NCBI GenBank assembly: GCA_016125215.1
Contig: WGMF01000006.1
Location: 1 to 64,000, forward strand
Length of the DNA stretch: 64,000 nt
Source of the DNA: Phycisphaera sp.
Lineage (GTDB): Bacteria; Planctomycetota; Phycisphaerae; Phycisphaerales; Phycisphaeraceae
Reading direction: 5' to 3'
The notes under the pieces were generated by a model. It had not been told where the DNA came from and made no database searches. It saw only the letters and a program-made list of their open reading frames with translations. A program made the position numbers and the translations under genes. Every line of letters begins with the position of its first letter. The first letter of the stretch is position 1. Below, one piece after another: positions 35,090 through 43,258 of this stretch.

Positions 35090-35974
35090 ATGGCGGACGT
35101 ATCGGACACCCAGGGACACAGCGATACGCCGACCGACCGGGGGCTGGCGGCCGCGTTTTCTCACCGATTGCAAAGGGGCTTTCTCGCCGCGCTTTTGACG
35201 GTGGGACTGGGACTGGTGGTCTCGTGGTTTGCCCAGCCGCCCCGCTTCGGTAACGCGGACGACCGTTTGGCAATGGTCATCCCCGACAACCTGGACGACA
35301 TCACCATGCGGCGCCTGCAGAGCGCATGGAACGACCGACGCTGCGACGAGTGTCACGACATCGATCCCAGCCAGAGCCACCCGGTGGATGTCATCCCCTC
35401 GATGCGGGTGCCAGCCAACCTCCCGCTCGACCAAGGCCGCGTCACCTGCGCCACCTGCCACGACGCAAGCGACATCAACGCCCACTCACAGGCACGACAA
35501 GACCACACCCCCCTTCTGCGTTCGTCACTCACCGGCCGGGCATTCTGCACGCAGTGCCACGAATCCAACCGCACGGACCACAAAGTCAAACACGGCCTGG
35601 CGCTGGGACACGCGCACATGAAAAGCCTGACTCAGCCCGCCACCGACACGTCGGCGTTTGCCGTGCTCGGGTCGTCCGAACTCGACACCACCAGCGCCGC
35701 GTGCATGGGTTGCCACGACGGGACCTCCGGCCCGGGTCTGGGCAGGAGCCACCCCGTGGGCGTGCCTTACCGTGAAAATTTCTCAGCCCGATCCGGTGGG
35801 GGCAAAAGGATGCGACTCGTCCCGATCCAGCAACTCGACCCACGCATCATCCTGGCCCAGGGCACAACCGTCAGCTGCGCTTCGTGCCACAGCCCGTTTA
35901 CCCACGACCGCTTCATGCTCACGATCCCCCAGACCGACGGCCAACTCTGCCGAAGCTGCCATGAACGAAGGTAA
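35090..35974 (+). CDS. membrane-anchored hexaheme cytochrome c
   Basis: A 294-residue protein with a single N-terminal membrane anchor (about 31-49, FLAALLTVGLGLVVSWFAQ) after a cytoplasmic leader of about 30 residues. Six CxxCH sites follow: CDECH, CATCH, CTQCH, CMGCH, CASCH and CRSCH. This looks like an electron carrier tethered to the outer face of the inner membrane. It is divergent from the two tetraheme genes and shares with them the GLGRSHPVGVPY/SHPIGITY kind of segment after a CxxCHDG site, so the three are probably related and may work as one chain. The start codon has no clear Shine-Dalgarno. Confidence 0.88.
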   Translation: MADVSDTQGHSDTPTDRGLAAAFSHRLQRGFLAALLTVGLGLVVSWFAQPPRFGNADDRLAMVIPDNLDDITMRRLQSAWNDRRCDECHDIDPSQSHPVDVIPSMRVPANLPLDQGRVTCATCHDASDINAHSQARQDHTPLLRSSLTGRAFCTQCHESNRTDHKVKHGLALGHAHMKSLTQPATDTSAFAVLGSSELDTTSAACMGCHDGTSGPGLGRSHPVGVPYRENFSARSGGGKRMRLVPIQQLDPRIILAQGTTVSCASCHSPFTHDRFMLTIPQTDGQLCRSCHERR

Positions 35975-36044
35975 CCGGGGGTAGTATCACAATCCTTCAC
36001 GCATGCGCGTTTGATAGGATTCGCACGATCCCATTTGCTGAGGT

Positions 36045-36078
36045 CAAAAAAAAGACGCCGCGTCAGCAGCGTCTTTTT
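36045..36078. terminator. bidirectional intrinsic terminator
   Basis: A8-GACGC at 36045-36057 pairs with GCGTC-T6 at 36068-36078 across a 10-base loop. The A-run and T-run let it work in both directions, ending the hexaheme gene (plus) and the DUF11 lipoprotein gene (minus). Confidence 0.85.
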
Positions 36079-36139
36079 TGTTTTGAGTTGTCGTGTGAAC
36101 ACACGGTGCGGTCACGCACCGAGGATCACGCGAAGCGGA

Positions 36140-37747
36140 TCACTTGTAGAAGTTGGTCGCTTCGGTTTCGTTCACCGGGCGGGTGATGTTGTCGCTGGTC
36201 ATCTGGACGGCAAAGCGGATGTCGCCCTGGTTGACAGCCTTGACGACGACCTTCCACTCGGCCTTGGCGCCGGCGGCGAGCGAGGCGAGCGGGGCCATGG
36301 TGACGGTCTTGCCCTGGTTGCTCACCGCGGTGGCACCCGAGCCGGAGACGTAACCCGCGGCGTCCTCAAGCGTGCAGACGACCTTGATGTTGGTGTCGGT
36401 CGCCGAGCCCTGGTTGGTGACGGTGATGACGTAGGTCGTCTCGGTGCCGACCTCGACGGGGTCAACAAGGTCGACCACTTCGAGGAGGATGGCGGGGATG
36501 CCCTTGACCTCGGTGGCAGCGGTGGCGGAGACGGCGTCGGCACAGAAGGCCTTGGCCGAGGCGCTGTTGCTCACAGTCGAGATGCCGGTGGGCTTGACGG
36601 TGACGGAGCCTTCGACCGAATCGCCGGGCTTGAGGGTGCCCAGGTTCCAGACGACCTTGCCGTTGCCCGTGATCGGCTTGCCGGTCGCGGAGACGAACGA
36701 GGCATTGGTGGGCAGGGCGTCTTCGAGGACCGCTTCACGGGCTTCGCCGTCGCCGGTGTTGGTGACCTTGATGTTGTAGGTCACGTCACGCCCGAGGAAG
36801 ACCATCTTCGGGCCGGTCTTGGCAATCTCGAGCTTGGGCTGCTTGACGACGGTGGAGGTGGAAGCGTCCGCGGTGAGGTTTTCGGAACCCGTCGCGCTGG
36901 CCTTGGTGTCGACCTTGCCGGAGGCGGAGGCACGCAGGACGGTCTCGGCGGTCTTGCAGGCGCCGGGCGCCAGGTCGCCGACCTTGATGGCAATCGTGTT
37001 GGTGCCCGAGTCGGTGGTCACGCCCTTGGGCAGTGTGGCGTTGATGGTGACATCTTTGGCCACGCCGGTGCCGGGGTTGCAGACGGTGTACTTGACCGGG
37101 ATGACCTCACACTTGAGGACTTCCTTGGGGGCCTCGGCGGTGAGGGTGAGCTTGGGCTGCGTCACGTTGACGGTGGAGCAGACCGCCTGGCTGAACGTCG
37201 CGGAGAGGCAGTTCTTGAACTCCCCCAGCGCGGTGGCCTTGCCGGTGACGGTGATGGTCTTGCACTGGCCGGGCGCGAGGTCGCCGATTTTCCAGACGAG
37301 CTTGTTGTTCTCACCGCTGGCGGCTTCGGGATCGCTCTTGACGACGGTGAAGGTGTTGGCGCAGTAGTCGGTCACGGTCACGTCGCCCGCGGGGATGGAG
37401 GCGATGTTGCAGACCTTGATGGTGTAGCTGAAGGTCTCACCGAGCGAGACTTCCTTGGGCGCGGTTCGCTCGACGGAGAGGACGCTGGTGGAACGGTCGC
37501 CGGTGGGGAAGTAAGCCACCGAGCCGCCGGCGGGCGGGGTGTAAACGGGAGCTGTGGTGGTCTGTTGCGTTGTCGCCTGCGTTGTCTGGGCCGGTTCGCC
37601 CTGGGCCTGTGCCACACGGGGCGACTGCGTGGAGGACGTGTTGCCGACGTTCCGTGCAACCGGTCGGCTGCCCGTGGTTTCACAGCCGGTGATCGCCAGC
37701 AGTGCGATGGTCAACGCCATCAGGGTGGTGGTGAGAGACTTCATCAT
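36140..37747 (-). CDS. cysteine-rich DUF11-repeat lipoprotein, OmcB-like
   Basis: A 535-residue protein. AAGGAGT precedes the ATGATG start at 37747. A lipoprotein signal ends LAITGC (Cys22), followed by a Thr/Gln/Pro-rich linker (about 25-80). Four DUF11-type Ig-like repeats follow (about 90-190, 205-300, 315-410, 435-530), for example YTIKVCNIASIPAGDVTVTD and YNIKVTNTGDGEAREAVLED. Many scattered cysteines (DYCAN, GQCKT, KNCLS, LKCEV, TVCNPG, GACKT, FCADA) recall chlamydial OmcB, the 60-kDa cysteine-rich envelope protein of the same superphylum. It probably sits in the outer membrane or cell wall and stiffens it through disulfides. The long frame on the opposite strand is a codon-bias shadow. 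Confidence 0.82.
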   Translation of the reverse strand: MMKSLTTTLMALTIALLAITGCETTGSRPVARNVGNTSSTQSPRVAQAQGEPAQTTQATTQQTTTAPVYTPPAGGSVAYFPTGDRSTSVLSVERTAPKEVSLGETFSYTIKVCNIASIPAGDVTVTDYCANTFTVVKSDPEAASGENNKLVWKIGDLAPGQCKTITVTGKATALGEFKNCLSATFSQAVCSTVNVTQPKLTLTAEAPKEVLKCEVIPVKYTVCNPGTGVAKDVTINATLPKGVTTDSGTNTIAIKVGDLAPGACKTAETVLRASASGKVDTKASATGSENLTADASTSTVVKQPKLEIAKTGPKMVFLGRDVTYNIKVTNTGDGEAREAVLEDALPTNASFVSATGKPITGNGKVVWNLGTLKPGDSVEGSVTVKPTGISTVSNSASAKAFCADAVSATAATEVKGIPAILLEVVDLVDPVEVGTETTYVITVTNQGSATDTNIKVVCTLEDAAGYVSGSGATAVSNQGKTVTMAPLASLAAGAKAEWKVVVKAVNQGDIRFAVQMTSDNITRPVNETEATNFYK

Positions 37748-38083
37748 GAGACTCCTTTGGTTTGAACCTCCGACCTTCGACCCGCAACATGCAAGGATAC
37801 CCACTGATACCCGAACAGCGGAGGTTGGATTTTACGTGAGCGAAACGCAGCCCCGATTCACAGGTGAACACTTTTCGAATGCAGCCGACCCGTTACTCAT
37901 CCGGCTGCACCGTGTTGCGTTATGATAACAAACGGTGAATGTTTTGTCCCATCATGGCTTTTCCACACCCCCCGTGCCCGTGGGTAAGGAAGTGGGTTTT
38001 GCGGGCGTAATTCAAGCGCGACATCCCCGTCTGGCCGAGTAAAGCTTTTAACCCCCACCATTCCAGACCGTCCGGAGACCGCC
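37748..38083. other. 336-bp intergenic region, no gene seen
   Basis: Divergent spacer between the DUF11 lipoprotein gene (minus) and the small L7/L12-like gene (plus). It should carry promoters for both, but no strong -35/-10 pair stands out. Short frames present have no ribosome sites. Confidence 0.35.
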
Positions 38084-38344
38084 ATGCCCCCCACCCAGCC
38101 CGAACCGACCCCCGACCAGTGGCAGGCCATTGAGGACCACCTCTACGCCGGCCAGAAGATCGCCGCGATCAAGATCCTCCGTGAAGCGACGGGCTGCCAA
38201 CTCGTGGACGCCAAGCGTGTGGTGGAAGAGCACGAGGCCAAGCTCCGTGCCCAATCGCCCGAACGCTTCGCCTCGCGCAGAGCCGGCTGCGGGACCGCGG
38301 TGCTGATGCTCAGCCTTGCGGTTGTCTGTTATGCCTTGTGGTGA
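38084..38344 (+). CDS. small membrane protein with an L7/L12 C-terminal-like domain
   Basis: An 86-residue protein. Residues about 15-50 (KIAAIKILREATGCQLVDAK, then RVVEEHEAK) match the pattern of the ribosomal L7/L12 C-terminal domain (K-A-I-K-x-x-R-E-x-T-G-x-x-L-x-x-A-K-x-x-V). A C-terminal transmembrane helix follows (about 67-85, CGTAVLMLSLAVVCYALW). Similar stand-alone L7/L12-like proteins occur in planctomycetes; the function is unknown. The domain in ribosomes recruits GTPase factors, but a membrane-anchored copy would do something else. Confidence 0.7.
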   Translation: MPPTQPEPTPDQWQAIEDHLYAGQKIAAIKILREATGCQLVDAKRVVEEHEAKLRAQSPERFASRRAGCGTAVLMLSLAVVCYALW

Positions 38345-38387
38345 TGCGTGATCTCCTCAGACGTTGACCTGCGCGTGGAGAGACCTG

Positions 38388-39206
38388 ATGAACCTCTGTC
38401 CCCTGATCCTGTCTGTGTTAATGATCGGTGTCGCTCAGGCTCTGGCGGTCGAGCCTTGGCCTGGAAAGGCAAGCGGTTGGAACGGGTTTGATCGCTACGA
38501 CTTCAAAGTGGCGGGCCGGAACGCGTATGTGGTGACTCCCAGACAACCCGCCGTGGGCCGTCCGTGGTATTGGCGCATGCGCTTCCCCGGGGTGGCGATC
38601 AATGACGACCTCGAACTGCTCAACCGTGGCTGGCACGTGGCGTACATCGACATGGCCAACATGTACGGTTCGCCCGAGGCAATGCGGGTCATGGAAGCCT
38701 TTTACGACGAGATGACCGGGACCTATGGCCTGTCCAGAAAACCAGTCCTCAAGGGCCTGAGCCGCGGCGGGTTGTTCATCTTCAACTACGCTGCGCGGCA
38801 CCCCGACCGAGTCAGCGCGATCTATGGCGACGCACCGGTGTGCGATTTCAAGAGTTGGCCCGGCGGCAGGGGCGCAAGCCACGGATCGCCTAGCGATTGG
38901 AAACGCCTGATCGCCGCGTATGGCTTCAAGGACGAAGCCCAGGCGCTGGCCTACGACAACAACCCGATCGACAACCTCAAACCCCTGGCCGACGCCAATG
39001 TCCCCGTGCTCATCGTGGCAGGCGACAGCGACCGTACTGTCCCGTATGTAGAAAACGGCGGGATCATCGAGACACGGTACAAAGTGTTGGGCGGACCAAT
39101 CACCGTGATTCTCAAACCCGGCTGCGACCACCACCCGCACGGCTTGGACGACCCCAAACCGATCCTCGAGTTCATCGAAAAACACTGTGCGGTCGCGGCT
39201 GAATAA
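38388..39206 (+). CDS. secreted alpha/beta hydrolase
   Basis: A 272-residue protein with a signal peptide (about 1-20, ending QALA). The nucleophile elbow is GLSRGG (Ser), the acid is probably Asp in AGDSDRTVPY, and the His is in CDHHPHGLDD, giving a full triad. WYWRMRFPG near the N-terminus fits the oxyanion region. It resembles planctomycete esterases annotated as prolyl oligopeptidase-type or dienelactone hydrolase-type. GAGAGA lies before ATG 38388. It might deacylate glycans but is not in the fucosidase cluster. Confidence 0.8.
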   Translation: MNLCPLILSVLMIGVAQALAVEPWPGKASGWNGFDRYDFKVAGRNAYVVTPRQPAVGRPWYWRMRFPGVAINDDLELLNRGWHVAYIDMANMYGSPEAMRVMEAFYDEMTGTYGLSRKPVLKGLSRGGLFIFNYAARHPDRVSAIYGDAPVCDFKSWPGGRGASHGSPSDWKRLIAAYGFKDEAQALAYDNNPIDNLKPLADANVPVLIVAGDSDRTVPYVENGGIIETRYKVLGGPITVILKPGCDHHPHGLDDPKPILEFIEKHCAVAAE

Positions 39207-39375
39207 ACATAAACCACACCGCCCCTGCTATCAGTCGGTGTAAGTCGCCCACCACAAGGGCCAGGGCGCCACCGCCAGCCGAACCAAACTCTGGTTCCAG
39301 ACGGAGCTTTCGTTCTAATTGAAGACAAGCCATTCGGGGATCAGCCGCGGATCGCGGGGGCTTATCCGATAACGA

Positions 39376-40398
39376 TCACCGCTGCGCGTAGCGGGAGATC
39401 AGGTCGAGGATGCGCGGCTGTCTGGGGTTGAGCGTCACGCTCTTGCGCCAACTGTCCAGCGCCTCGGTCTTCATGGCCTGGTTGCTGCCGGCCTGACCGG
39501 ACTGGATGAACTGCGTCATCAGACAGACGCCCACACCGTTGAGCGAGGCGGTGTCGTTGGGATCGAGCGCCAAAGCTGCGCGGAAGTTGACCAAAGCCTC
39601 CTCGAACTGGCGTTTCTTGAAGTAGGCATAGCCCAGGCGTTCGTAGGCCACCGGGGACTTCTCGCGTCGCAGCAGTGTCTGCAGGGCGCTGATGGCCAGG
39701 TCGTAAGAGGCCAGTTGGATGTTGGCGTCGGCCAGACCCAGAACAAGCTCGGTGCGTGGGCTTCCAAGCTCGAGCGCTTCGCGGTAGGCGTCGATGGCGT
39801 CTTTGTATTCGCCCAGCAGACTCAGCGTGGCAGCCAGGTTGGCCCAAGAGGCCTGGTCGTCGGGTGAGAGGACGGTGGCCTTGCGGGCGTAGGGCAGCGC
39901 ATCGGACGGCCGACCTAATCTCAAGTAAGCCTCCGCCAGACTCCGGTTGCCCTCGAAGTCGTTGGGGTTGAGCGTGAGCGCGATGAGATAGGTCTTGACC
40001 GCCTCTTCGACGCGGCCGGTCAACTGGTAACAGACACCCAGGTAGTAGCGTGCGTCGTAACTCTTGGGGTCGATATCGACAGCCGAGGCGTAGGCCTGAC
40101 GGGCTTTATCGTATTCACCCTTGCGTCGCCAGGCCTGGCCGATGCCCATGTAGGCTTCGAGCATACGCGGGTTGGTGTCGAGCGCTTGATTGAAGGCGGT
40201 CAGGGCCGAGTCGTTGAGATCCTGGTCGAGATAGAGGTGGCCCTCCTCGACGAACTGCTGGGCCTTGGAATTCGAGGAGGCGCGGGCGCCGCCGCGCGAA
40301 ACACAACCGGTCGTCAACACACCCATCAGAACAAGAGTGAAAATCACTGCGCACAGGCGCATCGTCAGGTACGGATAGAGGCTGCGCGCGTGGTTCAT
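39376..40398 (-). CDS. TPR-repeat lipoprotein
   Basis: A 340-residue protein with a lipoprotein signal ending VLTTGC (about Cys32). At least seven tetratricopeptide repeats run from about residue 45 to 310, for example ALTAFNQALDTNPRMLEAYM and ALVNFRAALALDPNDTASLN. TPR lipoproteins are scaffolds for envelope complexes, including polysaccharide secretion and pilus assembly. ATG 40398 is used; ATG 40362 is an alternative giving a shorter n-region. It is divergent from nadE. Confidence 0.85.
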   Translation of the reverse strand: MNHARSLYPYLTMRLCAVIFTLVLMGVLTTGCVSRGGARASSNSKAQQFVEEGHLYLDQDLNDSALTAFNQALDTNPRMLEAYMGIGQAWRRKGEYDKARQAYASAVDIDPKSYDARYYLGVCYQLTGRVEEAVKTYLIALTLNPNDFEGNRSLAEAYLRLGRPSDALPYARKATVLSPDDQASWANLAATLSLLGEYKDAIDAYREALELGSPRTELVLGLADANIQLASYDLAISALQTLLRREKSPVAYERLGYAYFKKRQFEEALVNFRAALALDPNDTASLNGVGVCLMTQFIQSGQAGSNQAMKTEALDSWRKSVTLNPRQPRILDLISRYAQR

Positions 40399-40503
40399 GG
40401 CGTCAGGCTATCGGCAAACCGCCCAACAATCAACGCCCCCGGAAGATGAACCCGCCGCATGCCCGACCCGTTCACCACGCCCCTAACCCCCGTCCCGAAC
40501 ACC

Positions 40504-40516
40504 GGCTACAATCGAC
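40504..40516 (+). promoter_or_regulatory. promoter-like GGCTACAATCGAC
   Basis: Exact repeat of the 13-mer at 29489-29501, with TACAAT as a possible -10, 44 bases before the NAD synthetase start. Its recurrence before an unrelated gene supports a promoter reading. Confidence 0.4.
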
Positions 40517-40559
40517 CCCATCCATCGAACAAGCCGCGAAGAAGCTCGGATCACCGTCA

Positions 40560-42248
40560 ATGAAAATCGCACTGGCCCAGATCAACCCGACCGTCGGCGA
40601 TATCGCGGGCAACAGCCGGTTGATCGGCGACTCGATCGACAGTGCCCGTCAAGCCCGGGCCGACCTCGTTGTGTTCCCCGAACTGGCGGTGATCGGCTAC
40701 CCGCCCAAGGACCTGCTGCTCAAGCCCGTGGCCATTGAACAGAGCGTGACCGCGGTCAACCAGCTCGCGTCGCGCTGCACCGACATCGCCGCGGTGATCG
40801 GCTACCCCTGCCCATCGGACGACCCCCGGAAGGGCCTGGCGCTCTACAACGCCGCGGCGTTCTGCGCGGGGGGCCGAATCGTCAAACGCCACATCAAGAG
40901 CCTGCTGCCGACTTACGATGTGTTTGACGAGTCGAGATACTTCGCGCCCGCCCACGGGCAAGACGTGGACCTGACCGAATACATGAGCGTGAAACTGGGC
41001 ATCAGCATCTGCGAAGACCTGTGGAACGACCGCGAGATGTTCAGCCGAACGCTCTATCACGATAACCCGATCGACCGTCTGGCCGCGGCGGGCGCAACGC
41101 ACTTCGTCAACGCCTCGGCCTCACCCTACGTGGTGCGTAAGCACGAGTTTCGGCTCAAGCTCTTTGCCCACGCCGCCAGGAAGCACAAGCTGCCATTGTT
41201 TTACTGCAATCAGGTCGGCGGGAACGACGAACTGGTCTTCGACGGCAACAGCTGCGCCTTCGACGCGCAGGGCAAACTCATCGCCCACGCCAAAGACTTC
41301 GTCGATGACCTGCTCGTGGTCGACACCGACGACCATTCGAGTAACCGCCTCGAGACCTACAAGACCGGGTTGGAGTCGATCTACCACGCGCTGGTGCTGG
41401 GGCTGCGCGACTACTGCCGAAAGTGCGGGTTTAAGAGCGTTGTGGTGGGACTGTCGGGCGGGATCGATTCGGCCCTGACCGCGGCGCTGTGCGTAGCGGC
41501 GATGGGCCGAGAGAACGTACGCGGCGTGGCCATGCCGTCGCGCTTCAGTTCGGACCACTCGGTCCACGACGCCAAAGAGCTGGCCCGTCGGTTAGGCATC
41601 CCATTCGACATCGTGCCGATCTCCAAAGCCCACGAGGCTTTTGAGGGCGTTTTGTCGGGTGTTTTTGCGGGTTTAACCCCCGATACCACCGAGGAAAACA
41701 TCCAGGCACGCATCCGAGGCGTCATCCTTATGGCCATGAGCAACAAGTTCGGCTCACTGCTCGTGACCACGGGCAACAAGAGCGAACTGGCCGTGGGCTA
41801 CTGCACGCTCTACGGTGACATGGCCGGCGGGCTGGCCATCCTCTCCGACGTGCCCAAGACCACGGTCTGGGAACTCTCGCGGTGGATCAACACCGACCCC
41901 GCCTCGCCTTTGCTCGGGCAATACCAACAACCTGTGATCCCCGAAAGCTCGATCGAAAAGGTCCCCAGCGCCGAGCTGCGCCCGAACCAGACGGACCAGG
42001 ACTCGCTGCCACCTTACGATATGTTAGACGAGGTGATCGAGCGTTACGTGGAGAAGGAGCAGTCTGCCCGGGAGATCATCGAGAAGACGGGATACGACGC
42101 CCAGATGGTCGCGCGGGTCGTGCGCCTGATCGATATCAACGAATACAAACGCAAGCAGGCCGCCCCCGGGATCAAGGTGACCGGCCGGGCCTTTGGCTTC
42201 GGCAGAAGAATGCCCATTGCCCAACGTTTTGACAGCCGCGGGACGTAA
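40560..42248 (+). CDS. nadE: glutamine-dependent NAD+ synthetase
   Basis: A 562-residue two-domain enzyme. The N-terminal nitrilase-type glutaminase (about 1-260) has the Glu-Lys-Cys set: Glu in VVFPELAVIGYPP, Lys in HIKSLLPTYDVF and Cys in GISICEDLW. The C-terminal synthetase (about 280-562) has the ATP-pyrophosphatase loop GLSGGIDSAL and TTGNKSELAVGYCTLYGDMAGG. It amidates deamido-NAD with ammonia channelled from glutamine. ATG 40560 is chosen because the family begins MKIALAQ at this point; the upstream open frame is not protein-like. Housekeeping gene, separate from the polysaccharide locus that follows. Confidence 0.96.
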   Translation: MKIALAQINPTVGDIAGNSRLIGDSIDSARQARADLVVFPELAVIGYPPKDLLLKPVAIEQSVTAVNQLASRCTDIAAVIGYPCPSDDPRKGLALYNAAAFCAGGRIVKRHIKSLLPTYDVFDESRYFAPAHGQDVDLTEYMSVKLGISICEDLWNDREMFSRTLYHDNPIDRLAAAGATHFVNASASPYVVRKHEFRLKLFAHAARKHKLPLFYCNQVGGNDELVFDGNSCAFDAQGKLIAHAKDFVDDLLVVDTDDHSSNRLETYKTGLESIYHALVLGLRDYCRKCGFKSVVVGLSGGIDSALTAALCVAAMGRENVRGVAMPSRFSSDHSVHDAKELARRLGIPFDIVPISKAHEAFEGVLSGVFAGLTPDTTEENIQARIRGVILMAMSNKFGSLLVTTGNKSELAVGYCTLYGDMAGGLAILSDVPKTTVWELSRWINTDPASPLLGQYQQPVIPESSIEKVPSAELRPNQTDQDSLPPYDMLDEVIERYVEKEQSAREIIEKTGYDAQMVARVVRLIDINEYKRKQAAPGIKVTGRAFGFGRRMPIAQRFDSRGT

Positions 42249-42679
42249 CACCGATCTCCGTGTCGGGCAAACAGTCCGCAAAAAATACCTGGAACGGATC
42301 AACAAAACATGTTAACTGGGTAATCCGGGTAATGTGGTTTTTCGCCAATGTGAAGATGGGTAAACCTATCAAAGCTTTAAGACTCAAATCGTACCGATTA
42401 TAAGCATAAATACCCTTGATTACCGGCCATGACGTGGTAGGCTGTTTGCGGCTGGTGAGAGAAAGTCGCTCGCCGGAGGGGCACGTCCTGAGCGGTTAGG
42501 TGGGGTGCCCTACATTTGAATAGACGTGGCGAATCACGCGCGGTTAAAGAGAGCTGCGCGTTGACAGAGGCGGAGCCTGTTCACACCACGCGGCGTTCAT
42601 CACGGCGTGTGGGAAATCAAGCCTGGCCAAGCCCGACCGTAACCGACCACCCCGCAACGTTTTGCGACGGAGTAGTTCG
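42249..42679 (+). promoter_or_regulatory. 431-bp leader and promoter region of the polysaccharide locus
   Basis: No gene is seen. The first 170 bp are AT-rich compared with the flanks and probably hold the promoter. Further on (42430-42520) the sequence is G-rich, with GTGGTAGGCTGTTTGCGG, which shares GGTAG with the RfaH ops element but not the whole consensus. Because the next gene is a NusG/RfaH-like antiterminator, a recognition site is expected in this leader. No terminator hairpin was identified with confidence. Confidence 0.4.
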
Positions 42680-43213
42680 ATGTTCGACCAACCCGGCCCC
42701 GTCTCAACAACAAGCCAGTGGTTCGTGCTCCACACCAAGGCCCGACAGGAAAAGGCGCTGGCCTCAAACCTGGCCTCCCGTGGCGTCGAATACTTTTTAC
42801 CGTTGGTCAAGCACGTCACGATCCAGAGCCGAAAGCGTGTCGAAACGATGCTGCCGCTCTTCCCCGGCTACCTCTTTATGAACGGCTCGCTCGAACAGGC
42901 TTACGACGCGGACCGCACCCGGCGTGTCGCCCAGATCATCCGTGTGACCGACCAACAGCGCATCGAAAGCGAGCTCGAAAGCTTACGCATCGCGCTCGAA
43001 GTCGAAGACACGCTCATGCCCTGCGACCGATTGCGTTGCGGCATGTGGGTCGAAGTCCGCACCGGTCCGTTCGAGGGTGTGCGGGGCCTGATCGAACGCA
43101 TCGAACGCCGAACCCGTCTCGTGCTCCACGTCGAGGGCATGCCCAAGGCCGCCTGCCTCGAGATCGACGGCTCGATGGTCGAGGTGATCGATGAAGAAGC
43201 CCTCGTCGTGTGA
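42680..43213 (+). CDS. NusG/RfaH/UpxY-like transcription antiterminator
   Basis: A 177-residue protein with the NusG N-terminal domain (about 12-110: WFVLHTKARQEKALASNLA and LPLFPGYLFMNG) and a KOW domain at the C-terminus (about 125-175: GMWVEVRTGPFEGVRGLI). The domain order and the absence of the acidic insert match specialised paralogues such as RfaH, LoaP and UpxY that help RNA polymerase read through long polysaccharide operons. ATG 42680 is used; TTG 42662 is possible. As first gene of a run of over 20 genes on one strand, it very likely acts on its own transcript. Confidence 0.9.
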   Translation: MFDQPGPVSTTSQWFVLHTKARQEKALASNLASRGVEYFLPLVKHVTIQSRKRVETMLPLFPGYLFMNGSLEQAYDADRTRRVAQIIRVTDQQRIESELESLRIALEVEDTLMPCDRLRCGMWVEVRTGPFEGVRGLIERIERRTRLVLHVEGMPKAACLEIDGSMVEVIDEEALVV

Positions 43214-43258
43214 TACCCAAGAATCGACTCATTCCCACGTACCCAAACCGAGCCTGTT

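Noticed and set aside
36011..37765. 584-codon open frame on the plus strand opposite the DUF11 lipoprotein
   Set aside because: Gly/Asp/Val-rich translation without domains. It is antisense to a gene with a strong ribosome site, lipobox and repeats, so it is a codon-bias shadow.
42436..42452. RfaH ops-like site GTGGTAGGCTG
   Set aside because: Only GGTAG matches the ops core; not listed as a separate feature, only mentioned with the leader.
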